Below, piece after piece: positions 1-8,349 of a DNA stretch of 64,000 nucleotides (position 1 is the first letter of the stretch; the number at the start of each line of letters is the position of its first letter). Source of the stretch: Flammeovirgaceae bacterium SG7u.111 (lineage in GTDB: Bacteria > Bacteroidota > Bacteroidia > Cytophagales > Flammeovirgaceae); NCBI GenBank assembly GCA_034044135.1, contig CP139021.1:7600105-7664104 (forward strand), given 5' to 3'. The translations under genes were made by a program, and so were the position numbers. The notes under the pieces are model-generated. The model did no database searches. It saw nothing but the letters and a program-made list of their open reading frames with translations, and had not been told where the DNA came from.

Positions 1-555
1 GGTGTGCTAGATATCGACGCCAGCAATAAAGCCGCCCGCTTTGTCCGCTTCTGCGATTCCTTCAATATTCCCCTGCTCGTGTTGGTAGATGTGCCAGGCT
101 TCTTGCCAGGGACGGATCAAGAATGGAACGGAATCATCAAAAACGGGGCGAAGTTACTTTATGCTTTTTGTGAAGCCACTGTACCGAGGGTAACGGTCAT
201 TACCCGAAAAGCCTACGGCGGGGCATATGATGTGATGAACTCCAAGCATATTGGGGCGGATATGAACTTCGCCTGGCCTACGGCAGAAATAGCCGTGATG
301 GGGGCAAAAGGCGCAGCCGAAATTATTTTTAAGAAAGAAATAAAAACAGCCGAAAATCCCAAGGAAAAGCTAGAAGAGAAAATAGAAGAATACACCAAGC
401 TCTTCGCCAACCCCTACAAAGCCGCCAGCCGAGGCTACATAGACGAAGTAATAAAACCAGAAGCTACCCGCCAAAAGCTCATGAAAGTATTCAAAATGCT
501 AGAAAATAAAGTAGATAAACTACCCAAGAAAAAGCACGGGAATATTCCGCTGTAA
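1..555 (+). CDS. pccB: Acyl-CoA (propionyl-CoA) carboxylase beta subunit, 3' part only
   Basis: This is the C-terminal carboxyltransferase half of a biotin-dependent acyl-CoA carboxylase beta chain; its 5' part lies before the window and the frame is open from base 1. It transfers carboxylate from biotin to an acyl-CoA, usually propionyl-CoA to methylmalonyl-CoA. Visible family signatures are [12 protein letters not shown], the [13 protein letters not shown] segment and a [17 protein letters not shown] stretch, which form the acyl-CoA pocket and oxyanion region. The stop is a TAA at 553-555. Substrate choice between propionyl-CoA and other short acyl-CoAs cannot be settled from this fragment. 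If it makes methylmalonyl-CoA, it could feed the polyketide synthase at 26422, but that link is inference. Confidence 0.9.
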   Translation, partial: GVLDIDASNKAARFVRFCDSFNIPLLVLVDVPGFLPGTDQEWNGIIKNGAKLLYAFCEATVPRVTVITRKAYGGAYDVMNSKHIGADMNFAWPTAEIAVMGAKGAAEIIFKKEIKTAENPKEKLEEKIEEYTKLFANPYKAASRGYIDEVIKPEATRQKLMKVFKMLENKVDKLPKKKHGNIPL

Positions 556-570
556 TAAAATAAACATCTC

Positions 571-620
571 GCTCGGCTCTTGCCGAGTGAGGGTTAATTA
601 GTGGGCGTCTCGCCCACATG
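571..620 (+). repeat. REP palindrome pair, left side of the RAYT gene
   Basis: Two adjacent hairpins, CTCGGCTCTTGCCGAG with a GTGAGG tail (572-592) and GTGGGCGTCTCGCCCAC (601-617), form a REP-like unit. A related unit in the same orientation lies at 1461-1510, and a diverged inverted one at 1403-1451. REP sequences next to a RAYT gene are the normal arrangement for this transposase class. Confidence 0.75.
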
Positions 621-698
621 TATCAAGTAAAGAAATGCTAAAGCAAGGGATGTTCCTGAGCCGAGCAATAGAATTTCATATCACCAGACCATCAAACC

Positions 699-1392
699 AT
701 GTCAGAAACCAGAAAAGCACATACGGACTATGCTTATTTTTGGACGATGACGGTTGTAGGTTGGGCAGATGTATTTACAAGAAAAGAATACTGTGAGATA
801 GTGTTGGATAGCCTGCAATTCTGCCAAAAAACAAAAGGCTTGGAAGTTTTTGCCTACGTGATAATGCCTAGCCACATCCATGTGGTGGGGAGAAGGGAAA
901 AAGGAAGGTTGGGCGATTTGATTCGGGATTTTAAGAGCATGTTTAAACTTTAGGTTTTCAAGCGAAAACGTTCAGTTTTGGGTTCTCACGAAATAAGAAA
1001 ATTTTTGAATAGCAGCGCTATTGAAAAATTTTCTTATTTCGTGAGGTTCTAAAAATGAGCGTTTGCAGCGAAATAGATAAAATTTAAACATGCTCTAAAG
1101 TTTTACGGCAAAGCAAATTATAGATGAGATTGAAAAAGGAGGATACGAAAGCAGGAAAGATTGGCTGCTCCATTTATTTCGGTTTCATGCAAAATACAAG
1201 CGGCAAAACGACCTGCATATGTTTTGGCAGAAAACCAATTACCCAATAGAGTTATCGACTCCTTACCTCGTTGACCAAAAAATAGAATATGTGCACGAAA
1301 ACCCAGTAGCTGCGGGCATAGTTCTAGAGCCTGAAATGTATGTGTATAGCAGTGCAAACCCATTGAGTAGGTTGAAGACATTGCAGGCGTAG
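699..1392 (+). pseudogene. RAYT (REP-associated Y1 transposase), interrupted by a small inserted element
   Basis: The first part (699-934) encodes the N-terminal half of a Y1/HUH transposase, with the HUH-type motif MPSHIHVVG and the RLGDLIRDFK segment. The reading then enters an inserted inverted-repeat element (935-1095) and stops at 951-953. The rest of the gene resumes at 1099 (SFTAKQIIDEI) and runs to a TAG at 1390-1392, including the conserved YVHENPVAAGI block near the tyrosine. Excising the element plus one TAA target copy leaves a one-base frame difference, so either the duplication is not exact or the gene has an additional lesion. Flanking REP units at 571, 1403 and 1461 fit the family. 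The gene is almost certainly inactive. Confidence 0.88.
935..1095. mobile_element. Small non-autonomous inverted-repeat element (MITE-like), copy 1
   Basis: The 161-bp element starts GAGCATGTTTAAA and ends TTTAAACATGCTC, perfect terminal inverted repeats. It is flanked by TAA on both sides (932-934, 1096-1098), which fits a 3-bp target duplication. Inside, arms at 985-1013 and 1017-1045 form a 29-bp hairpin with one mismatch. It has no coding capacity. It sits inside the RAYT gene, which proves it was inserted. Related copies lie at 33792, 45003 and 49758. Confidence 0.85.
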
Positions 1393-1402
1393 CTGGCTTT
1401 TT

Positions 1403-1451
1403 ATAGCGAGACGCTACAGAAATAGTTGCCACTCGACAAGAGTCAAGCGGC
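1403..1451 (-). repeat. REP unit, inverted and diverged
   Basis: Read on the minus strand this segment resembles the left REP unit: GACTCTTGTCGAGTGG corresponds to CGGCTCTTGCCGAGTG, followed by GTAGCGTCTCGCTA corresponding to GTGGGCGTCTCGCCCAC. It directly follows the RAYT stop and pairs head-to-head with the unit at 1461, giving a BIME-like arrangement. Confidence 0.6.
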
Positions 1452-1460
1452 ATATTTCCT

Positions 1461-1510
1461 CTCGTCGGCTCCAGCCGAGTGAGGATTATGAAGTGAGCGT
1501 CCTCGCTCAC
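1461..1510 (+). repeat. REP palindrome pair, right side of the RAYT gene
   Basis: Hairpin CTCGTCGGCTCCAGCCGAGTGAG (two arms around 1461-1483) and hairpin GTGAGCGTCCTCGCTCAC (1493-1510), each followed by the same kind of linker as in the unit at 571-620 and ending in the same CACATG. The compensating changes in both arms (GTGGGCG/CGCCCAC versus GTGAGCG/CGCTCAC) show that the stem pairing is what is conserved. Confidence 0.75.
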
Positions 1511-1520
1511 ATGAATAAAA

Positions 1521-1546
1521 AAATCCCCGCAATTTTGCGGGGATTT
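1521..1546 (-). terminator. Rho-independent terminator (bidirectional)
   Basis: Stem ATCCCCGC / GCGGGGAT around an AATTTT loop, with A-runs and T-runs on the outer sides. It sits 23 bases beyond the stop of the minus-strand DUF349 gene and can also end transcription from the RAYT side. Confidence 0.8.
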
Positions 1547-1568
1547 CATGTTTTCCAAAAAGGAAAGG

Positions 1569-2858
1569 TTAATATCTGCTGCTTGGGTTGAGTTTGTCTT
1601 GCAATTTGCTCAAAATCCTGTGCTTCGTTTTTAGCTTGTTAACGTAGTTGTTGCGCTGCTGAAAAACTGGGTAGTTACCCGGAGTCCTGCTATCTTGTGC
1701 AAGTTCAAACGCATATTTTTTACTATAGTCTTCCAGCTCTTGTTCGTCTTTGTCTATCGAGTCTTGGAGTACTTGCATTTTCAATTTAATCTGCTCAGAA
1801 AATGTCTTTTTAGGAAAATCTGGGTGGAAGTACCTTGTTGATTTTTCCAAGAAGTGCATCTCAAATAGCTCGTTACAAACTATTCTAAACTTAAGGTTGA
1901 GCTGCTTGTCTTCAGGATTAGGAAGTTTACCAAACTGCTTCCACTTTAGCTGAAGTTGCTTCACAAAGTTGATATCGAAGCGAGCTTTGCCTTCCAGCAT
2001 ATTCTCCACTTCGGTGTATATATCTTGTTTTATCTCGATGCTCGACTTCTCCTTCATGGCAGCATTGTATTTCAAGTTGTTGAAATACGTATCGATCTGC
2101 TTTTTGAAGCTAGAAAACATTGGGGCGATGATCTTTTTAGGAACCTTACTAAAGGTCCTCCACTCACGCTGATAAGATTTTACCTTGTCTGCCTTAGCAG
2201 GGTCGCTGCCCGCTTGGTTTATTCGCGTAAGGTCGTTGATGATATACTGAGCTCTTCTTTTTGCGTCTTTTATAACTTTGGCTTGTTCCAAGAAGAACGA
2301 TTTCCTTCTTTGGAAGAAGTATTCCAATGCTTCGTTAAATTCTTTAGAAAGCTGCTCTTCCACTTCTTTGTGGGCGCTTCCTGTTTTTATCCACTTTAGC
2401 TTCAGTTCTTTTAGCTTTTCAGCACCAAATTTCCAGTCGGCGCTTCCTTTAAAGCTGTTTGCCTCGTTAAGGAGGGCTGTTTTTATCTCGTAGTTCTTCT
2501 GCCTATTTTTTTCGATATACACACGTATATCGTCCTCCATGTTGTTTATTTCTTCATAGAGTTTGGTGAAATCGCCCAAGCCATTGAACTGGGCAAGGTA
2601 GGTACGCATGTGAATAAGTTTCATGAGGTACGAACCTTTGTTTTCGGCAGTTACTATTGCCTCTTTCACCTCGTTTACCTTCTTCTCCACCATTTCGAAG
2701 CGGTTGAGAAAATAGCGCATACTCTCTTCATCGGATTCTCTTACTACTCCGATTTCCCTATCCTTGAAGCCTAGATAACCTTTGAGATAAACTTTGTCGT
2801 CTTTAATATACCCGAAATCTGAGATTTCAGGATATTCTTTAATACCAGAGTCTGACAT
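1569..2858 (-). CDS. DUF349 domain-containing protein
   Basis: A 429-residue, charged, largely helical protein made of DUF349-type repeats. The recognisable pattern is a W-K-x-x-G core followed by an L-W/E-x-F-x-x-A-x-x-x-F-F helix, seen as LKLKWIKTGSAHKEVEE, then EALEYFFQRRKSFF, and again as LQLKWKQFGKLP and QREWRTFSKVPKK further on. There is no signal peptide or membrane segment, so it is cytoplasmic. The family occurs across Bacteroidota and Actinobacteria; its molecular role is not established. It stands alone, divergent from ettA across a 310-base gap and with its own terminator at 1521. Confidence 0.85.
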   Translation of the reverse strand: MSDSGIKEYPEISDFGYIKDDKVYLKGYLGFKDREIGVVRESDEESMRYFLNRFEMVEKKVNEVKEAIVTAENKGSYLMKLIHMRTYLAQFNGLGDFTKLYEEINNMEDDIRVYIEKNRQKNYEIKTALLNEANSFKGSADWKFGAEKLKELKLKWIKTGSAHKEVEEQLSKEFNEALEYFFQRRKSFFLEQAKVIKDAKRRAQYIINDLTRINQAGSDPAKADKVKSYQREWRTFSKVPKKIIAPMFSSFKKQIDTYFNNLKYNAAMKEKSSIEIKQDIYTEVENMLEGKARFDINFVKQLQLKWKQFGKLPNPEDKQLNLKFRIVCNELFEMHFLEKSTRYFHPDFPKKTFSEQIKLKMQVLQDSIDKDEQELEDYSKKYAFELAQDSRTPGNYPVFQQRNNYVNKLKTKHRILSKLQDKLNPSSRY

Positions 2859-3168
2859 TTTGTTATTAGATGATGGTTTGGTTAAAAGTTTTGATTTATT
2901 AGTTACACTTAAAGATAATTACCAATTTCTACAACTGATAACTATCCACCGAGACTAAAGATCATTCTTATTTAGCAAATATGTATGATTTAATTATTAT
3001 TCCTAAAGTATTTCTCATAAAAGCTACACAATAAATGTAGGGAACTGGTAAAGCCCCACTAATGATAATGAATTAATTTTATGATATTTGTAACGTAAAT
3101 GTCATAATTTCGATTCGAGAAACTTTAGTTAAAACTAATATTAATATTTTAATTGACCAACACAAGGC
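2859..3168. other. Intergenic region between divergent DUF349 and ettA genes
   Basis: AT-rich spacer that must hold the promoters for both divergent genes. A TTTG at 3087-3090 followed by TAATTTCG at 3105-3112 resembles the Bacteroidota -33/-7 pair for ettA, but the 14-base spacing is shorter than usual. No small gene, repeat or RNA was seen. Confidence 0.4.
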
Positions 3169-4839
3169 ATGAGTAATGAAACTATAATTTTTTCGATGGC
3201 GGGTGTGAGTAAAATCCATCCACCTAAGAAACAGGTCCTTAAAAACATATATCTATCTTTTTTTTACGGAGCAAAAATCGGGGTTTTGGGCCTCAATGGC
3301 TCAGGAAAATCTTCCCTGCTCAAGATCATAGCGGGAATAGATAAAGAGATACAAGGCGAGGTGGTTTTTTCACCTGGCTACACCGTAGGGTACTTGGAGC
3401 AAGAGCCGAAGCTCGACCTGTCAAAAACAGTAAGGCAAGTAGTAGAAGAAGGGGTGCAGGAAGTTGTTGACCTTCTCAAAGAATTTGAAGATATCAACAT
3501 GGCTTTTGCCAACCCAATGTCTGACGACGAGATGACCAAGCTGATAGAAAGGCAAGGAGAGGTGCAAGAAAAGCTGGATCACCATAATGCATGGGAGCTA
3601 GATACTAGGCTAGAAAAAGCGATGGATGCGCTCCGTTGCCCACCTGAAGATGCGTCAATTGAGAACCTTTCGGGTGGTGAGAAGAGGCGAGTTGCTCTTT
3701 GCCGCCTATTGCTCCAAGAGCCGGATGTGCTTTTGCTCGATGAGCCTACCAACCACCTCGATGCCGAGTCGGTACATTGGTTGGAGCAGCACCTTCAGCA
3801 ATACAAGGGCACTGTAATAGCCGTAACTCACGATAGGTACTTCCTCGATAATGTAGCTGGTTGGATTTTGGAATTGGACAGGGGCGAGGGCATTCCTTGG
3901 AAAGGGAATTATTCTTCGTGGCTAGAGCAAAAGCAAAATAGGCTGGCCAAAGAAGAAAAGAGCGAGTCGAAAAGGCAAAAAACACTTCAACGAGAGTTGG
4001 AGTGGATCAGGATGGCACCCAAAGCCCGCCAGGCCAAGCAGAAGTCGAGAATCAATGCATATAATGATTTGGTGAACGAGGAGTCGAGGGAAAGAGAAGA
4101 GAAGTTGGAGCTGTTCATTCCTGCCGGCCCGAGGTTAGGGACGCAGGTAATAGAAGCACAGCAAGTAGCCAAGTCTTTTGGCGAAAAGTTGTTGTTCGAA
4201 AATATGGAGTTTAAACTTCCTCAAGGTGGTATTGTTGGAGTAATTGGACCAAATGGTGCGGGTAAAACCACGCTTTTTAAACTGATTACGGAGAATGAAA
4301 AACCTGATAAGGGCTCTTTTGAGGTGGGCTCTACGGTAGAAATAGCTTATGTAGACCAGGAGCATATCAACCTCGACCCTAATAAATCAGTTTGGGAAAC
4401 TATTTCGGGCGGAAATGAAACCATGCTCATTGGTGGAAAAGAAATAAACTCAAGGGCTTATGTGAGTAAGTTTAACTTCTCGGGAAGCGACCAACAGAAA
4501 AAAGTAGGTGTGCTTTCGGGTGGTGAAAGAAACAGGGTGCATTTGGCGATGACTTTGAAGCAAGGCGCTAACTTATTGCTGCTTGATGAACCTACCAACG
4601 ACTTGGACGTAAACACGCTCCGTGCATTGGAAGAAGCGCTTGATAACTTTGGCGGCTGTGCAGTAATCATCTCTCACGACAGGTGGTTCTTAGATAGAGT
4701 TGCTACCCACATATTAGCCTTTGAAGGAGACTCCAAAGTAAGTTTCTTTGAAGGTAACTTCTCGGACTACGAAGAAAAAAGAAAAGAGCAGTACGGTGAC
4801 CTAACTCCTCACAGAATTAAATATAAGAAGTTGCAGTAA
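3169..4839 (+). CDS. ettA: ABC-F protein EttA (energy-dependent translational throttle)
   Basis: A 556-residue soluble ABC-F ATPase with two nucleotide-binding domains and no membrane domain. Domain 1 has Walker A GLNGSGKSS, signature LSGGEKRR and Walker B LLLDEPTNHLD. Domain 2 has GPNGAGKTT, LSGGERNR and LLLDEPTNDLD. Between them lies the basic linker (RMAPKARQAKQKSR) that in EttA contacts the ribosomal P-site tRNA. The N-terminal KIHPPKKQVLKNIYLSFFYGAKIG and the overall length are typical of EttA rather than Uup. In the family it binds the ribosomal E site and gates the first translocation step according to ATP/ADP ratio. Monocistronic as far as the sequence shows. Confidence 0.95.
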   Translation: MSNETIIFSMAGVSKIHPPKKQVLKNIYLSFFYGAKIGVLGLNGSGKSSLLKIIAGIDKEIQGEVVFSPGYTVGYLEQEPKLDLSKTVRQVVEEGVQEVVDLLKEFEDINMAFANPMSDDEMTKLIERQGEVQEKLDHHNAWELDTRLEKAMDALRCPPEDASIENLSGGEKRRVALCRLLLQEPDVLLLDEPTNHLDAESVHWLEQHLQQYKGTVIAVTHDRYFLDNVAGWILELDRGEGIPWKGNYSSWLEQKQNRLAKEEKSESKRQKTLQRELEWIRMAPKARQAKQKSRINAYNDLVNEESREREEKLELFIPAGPRLGTQVIEAQQVAKSFGEKLLFENMEFKLPQGGIVGVIGPNGAGKTTLFKLITENEKPDKGSFEVGSTVEIAYVDQEHINLDPNKSVWETISGGNETMLIGGKEINSRAYVSKFNFSGSDQQKKVGVLSGGERNRVHLAMTLKQGANLLLLDEPTNDLDVNTLRALEEALDNFGGCAVIISHDRWFLDRVATHILAFEGDSKVSFFEGNFSDYEEKRKEQYGDLTPHRIKYKKLQ

Positions 4840-4888
4840 GGGGGAATCTATTCCCACATTAGGTTTCATAATAAAAAAACTGATTTAC

Positions 4889-5288
4889 GAACAAGGATTA
4901 ACGAAATATGATCTGCAAATTTCCACTTGTTATAATTTGGAATATTTAGGTCGCCCCGATGGGGCTTGAAGGTTAAGGTTTCGTAGATGCACTACAAACA
5001 GGATGCTCCTATGGAGCATGTATACTCAAACAAAAATACTTTGGGAATTTCATTGGACCGAAAGCTTTTTGTTTAGTATATGCTGCCAAGAAAATTGAAT
5101 TAGTTTTTCCCAATTCAATTTACTGGCGGTGTAAACTTCTAGCCTCAATAGAGGCGACCTGTTTGTAGTAAAATCAATAAAGCACATAAGCCCCATCGGG
5201 GCGAACCTCTTGATTTATGAAAAAAACTAGCTTGCGTCTCTTTAAGGATTGTCGTTAAATTATTTTATAAAATCGTTAATCCTTGTTC
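4889..5288. repeat. 400-bp nested palindromic element in the ettA-mutL gap
   Basis: The gap 4840-5367 has no gene but is built of nested inverted repeats. The outer arms GAACAAGGATTAACGA (4889-4904) and TCGTTAATCCTTGTTC (5273-5288) are perfect. Next come CGCCCCGATGGGGCTT (4952-4967) and its exact complement (5188-5203), each itself a short hairpin, then CTACAAACAGG (4992-5002) and CCTGTTTGTAG (5158-5168). In the centre are a hairpin ATGCTCCTATGGAGCAT near 5003-5019 and AATTGAATT/AATTCAATT near 5094-5122. The architecture suggests a non-autonomous mobile element or a structured RNA. No coding capacity was seen. Confidence 0.75.
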
Positions 5289-5367
5289 TGAAATCAAAAC
5301 ATAGACGTCTGATGTGAGGTGTTAAAAATTGAAAGAGCTTATGATGCGTAATGCCAAAAGATAAGAT

Positions 5368-7257
5368 ATGGAAGATATTATCAATTTATTACCCGAATCG
5401 CTTGCCAACCAGATAGCAGCCGGTGAGGTGGTACAAAGACCGTCTTCGGCGGTGAAGGAGATGCTGGAAAACTCGCTAGATGCTGGTGCTACCAACATCA
5501 AGTTGATTGTGAAAAACGCTGGAAAAACGCTGATTCAAGTAATTGATAATGGAAAGGGCATGTCCGAGAACGATGCAAGGATGTGTTTTGAAAGGCATGC
5601 GACTTCTAAAATAGTAAAGACCGACGATCTTTTTTCTATCCATACTTTTGGGTTTAGGGGCGAGGCGTTGGCTTCTATAGCGGCGGTAGCGCAGGTGGAG
5701 CTCAGGACCAAAAAGGAAGGAGATGAGACAGGTACGAAAATATGTATTGAAGGGTCAACGGTGATTTCCCAAGAGCCAGATGTTTGTGCCGATGGGACTT
5801 CTATAAGTGTAAAAAACCTTTTTTTCAACGTACCTGCCCGAAGGAATTTCCTCAAGTCTAACCCCGTGGAGTTGAAGCATATCATGGATGAGTTTTGTAG
5901 GGTGGCCCTTGCAAGGCCAGAAGTGACCATGAGCATGTACCAAGACGACCTCATTACCTTCGACCTGAAAAGTGGGAAATTAGCAAGAAGGGTGGTAGAG
6001 ATTTTTGGGAAGAACTATGAAAAATCGCTCATTACTTGCCAAGAGGGAGTGCCCGGGCTAACTATTGAAGGCTACGTAGGAAAGCCAGAATCCTCCAAAA
6101 AGTCGAGAGGGGAACAGTTTTTCTTTGTGAACGGTCGCTTTATCAAGCATCCGTATTTCAACCATGCGATTATGTCGGCTTTTGAAGGCTTGTTGCCCGA
6201 AGGCTATTTCCCTTTTTACGTGCTCAATATCACCTTGGATGCCCGAAAAGTTGATGTGAACGTACACCCGACCAAAACTGAGGTAAAGTTTGAGGATGAA
6301 AAAACGATTTATGCGCTCATTAGAGCCTCTATAAAACAAGCATTGGCGCAGCAAGGGGCTATGCCTTCTTTGGATTTTGATTTGAATGTGAATTATTCGA
6401 GAGGGATTGACCTGAACTCTTCCTTCACACAGCAGGATGAAAAACCAAGTGCAAGCCCTCCTCCATTACGAGCTGATTCGGATGCATTTAGGAACCAGTC
6501 CAATCTTCAGAATTGGGAGAACTTATTTCCTACAGCAGAACCTAGTGCCGCTGGAAATACAGAAAATCCTTTTTTTAAAGAAGAACCAAACGAGGAGGAG
6601 GATCAAGTGCAGCAACAGCCAGTGGAAATAAAATTTAGCAGTGCGGCAAATGAAATTCAGCCAGAAGAGCCAGATATTCCACAAACTGCCAAGAAGAAGT
6701 TCATCCAACTTCATAGGAAGTATATCTTGACCCCCGTAAAGTCGGGTATTATGCTTATAAACCAAGAGGCTTCTCACCAGCGGATTCTTTACGAACGATT
6801 TATGCGTAGTATAGATGCTAAAAATGGAGCTTCCCAAAAGCTGGTCTTCCCTGTGGAAATACAACTAAATGCGGTAGAGCTAGCCCTTATAAATGAGGTG
6901 AAAGAAGATATGTGGGCATTGGGCTTCGATTATGAAGAGCAAGAAGGGAATATGCTGATAGTGAAAGGCTTGCCCGCAGAGGTGAATACGGGAAATGAGA
7001 AAGATATAATAGAAGACCTTTTGGAGCAAATTCGGATTAGCCAGCCTGGTATTAGCTTAAATATTCATCAGCGCTTAGCACGAGCCTTGGCCAGGAGAAC
7101 TTCTCTAAAAGCTGGGACTAGGCTAGATGAAGTAGAAATGCAGTCGCTGATTGAGCAACTGTTTGCCTGTGCCGAGCCAAATTATACACCAGGTGGGAAT
7201 AAAACCGTTTCTATCATCTACATGGACGAAATTGAATCGCTTTTTCTGAGAAGCTGA
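5368..7257 (+). CDS. mutL: DNA mismatch repair protein MutL
   Basis: The 629-residue protein couples MutS mismatch recognition to downstream repair. The N-terminal GHKL ATPase is complete: IAAGEVVQRPSSAVKEMLENSLDAGAT, DNGKGM and FGFRGEAL motifs lie within the first ~110 residues, followed by the transducer domain with VNVHPTKTEVKF. A low-complexity acidic linker (~residues 340-440) joins the C-terminal dimerisation domain. There the usual nuclease motif DQHA(x)2E(x)4E reads NQEASHQRILYE, and the usual CPHGRP reads TPGGNK, so key metal ligands appear to be missing. It probably acts as a non-nicking MutL, or the motif is replaced in this lineage. No other repair gene is adjacent except recR 490 bases downstream. 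Confidence 0.95.
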   Translation: MEDIINLLPESLANQIAAGEVVQRPSSAVKEMLENSLDAGATNIKLIVKNAGKTLIQVIDNGKGMSENDARMCFERHATSKIVKTDDLFSIHTFGFRGEALASIAAVAQVELRTKKEGDETGTKICIEGSTVISQEPDVCADGTSISVKNLFFNVPARRNFLKSNPVELKHIMDEFCRVALARPEVTMSMYQDDLITFDLKSGKLARRVVEIFGKNYEKSLITCQEGVPGLTIEGYVGKPESSKKSRGEQFFFVNGRFIKHPYFNHAIMSAFEGLLPEGYFPFYVLNITLDARKVDVNVHPTKTEVKFEDEKTIYALIRASIKQALAQQGAMPSLDFDLNVNYSRGIDLNSSFTQQDEKPSASPPPLRADSDAFRNQSNLQNWENLFPTAEPSAAGNTENPFFKEEPNEEEDQVQQQPVEIKFSSAANEIQPEEPDIPQTAKKKFIQLHRKYILTPVKSGIMLINQEASHQRILYERFMRSIDAKNGASQKLVFPVEIQLNAVELALINEVKEDMWALGFDYEEQEGNMLIVKGLPAEVNTGNEKDIIEDLLEQIRISQPGISLNIHQRLARALARRTSLKAGTRLDEVEMQSLIEQLFACAEPNYTPGGNKTVSIIYMDEIESLFLRS

Positions 7258-7367
7258 AACTTTTTTGTCCAACCTTTTGATTAGTAAAATGAGGGTTTGG
7301 TGTAAAACCTTCCCCAAGTTCATTTTTAAATTGTTTAGGCAAGCTAAACTTCATTGATAGTAAGTAT

Positions 7368-7658
7368 ATGTGGTTACAAACTGAAGAGCCAGAAATTGAA
7401 ATCCTTGAAATAGAGGAAACAGATACCGACTCGGATGAGTTGAACGACTTGGTGGTGTACAACGATGATGTGAACACCTTTGATCATGTGATCAATACGT
7501 TGATAGATATTTGTGAGCATACGCCCGAACAAGCAGAGCAATGCACCATTATCATTCATTACAAAGGAAAGTGTGCGGTAAAAAAAGGCAGTTTTGATGA
7601 GTTGGTGCCTAAGCGTAATGCCATCTGCGACCGTGGGATTTCTGCTGAGGTCGAATAA
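7368..7658 (+). CDS. clpS: ATP-dependent Clp protease adaptor ClpS
   Basis: A 96-residue cytoplasmic protein with an acidic N-terminal tail and the ClpS core. The VVYNDDVNTFDHVINTL segment is the hallmark NDD...F/HV...L pattern that contacts the N-terminal residue of substrates, and the EQAEQCTIIIHYKGKCAVKKG block is the canonical AxxxxxxxHxxGxxxxxxG helix and strand. ClpS hands N-degron substrates to ClpA/ClpC chaperones. The gene lies between mutL (about 110 bases upstream) and recR (85 bases downstream), so the three may be co-transcribed. No clpA or clpC is in the window; clpP-like and clpB genes are at 54002 and 49882. Confidence 0.85.
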   Translation: MWLQTEEPEIEILEIEETDTDSDELNDLVVYNDDVNTFDHVINTLIDICEHTPEQAEQCTIIIHYKGKCAVKKGSFDELVPKRNAICDRGISAEVE

Positions 7659-7743
7659 TTCACTTCCATCATTCTCCCAAATAGTATTATTTTTGGCTTC
7701 AAAAGAGGGTAGTTCTCTCTTTGTTTAATAACCGTAGGTACTT

Positions 7744-8346
7744 ATGAATTTTCCCTCGAAGCTAGTAGAGTCGGCCGTAGAAGAAATTTCCAAACTTCCA
7801 GGAATAGGTAAAAAAACAGCCCTAAGGCTCGCTCTTTTTTTGTTAAAAGAAGATGAGCAGGTAACCAACAAGCTGTCGAGTGCCTTGGTAAAACTTCGTA
7901 CCGAGATAAAATACTGCAAGCAGTGTTTTAATATTTCTGATGAAGATACTTGTTCCATTTGTTCCTCTCCCCGTAGGGATAATTCATTGGTGTGTGTGGT
8001 AGAAAACAGTGCGGATCTTCTGGCCATAGAAAATACATCCCAATTTAATGGAACGTACCATGTGCTTGGCGGAGTAATTTCCCCCATAGATGGCATTGGT
8101 CCTTCGGAACTGAGGCTAGGCGAACTGATAGATCGCTGCTCTTCTGGTGAGGTCAAAGAAATTGTTTTGGCACTTAGCGCTACCATGGAAGCGGATACCA
8201 CCGCTTTTTACATCACAAAAAAGATGAAAGATACTGAGGTGAAGATTTCTACTATTGCCAGAGGTGTGCCTATTGGAAGTGAAATAGAATATACCGATGA
8301 GGTTACGTTGGGGAGGAGTATTTTGAAGCGAATAGCTTATGAATAG
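7744..8346 (+). CDS. recR: Recombination protein RecR
   Basis: A 200-residue RecR, the clamp-like partner of RecF and RecO in loading RecA at gaps. The helix-hairpin-helix near residue 16 (SKLPGIGKKTALRLALFLL), the four-cysteine zinc finger (CKQCFNISDEDTCSIC, about residues 58-73) and the Toprim domain (VVENSADLLAIENT, then GGVISPIDGIGP) appear in the normal order. Length is that of the family. The stop lies three bases from the convergent methyltransferase gene at 8350. Confidence 0.95.
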   Translation: MNFPSKLVESAVEEISKLPGIGKKTALRLALFLLKEDEQVTNKLSSALVKLRTEIKYCKQCFNISDEDTCSICSSPRRDNSLVCVVENSADLLAIENTSQFNGTYHVLGGVISPIDGIGPSELRLGELIDRCSSGEVKEIVLALSATMEADTTAFYITKKMKDTEVKISTIARGVPIGSEIEYTDEVTLGRSILKRIAYE

Positions 8347-8349
8347 TTC

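Noticed and set aside
1118..1558. Minus-strand frame of 146 residues
   Set aside because: It is the antisense of the RAYT 3' part and of the REP region; no domain or natural composition.
1956..2399. Plus-strand frame inside the DUF349 gene
   Set aside because: Antisense shadow of a real gene with clear family motifs.
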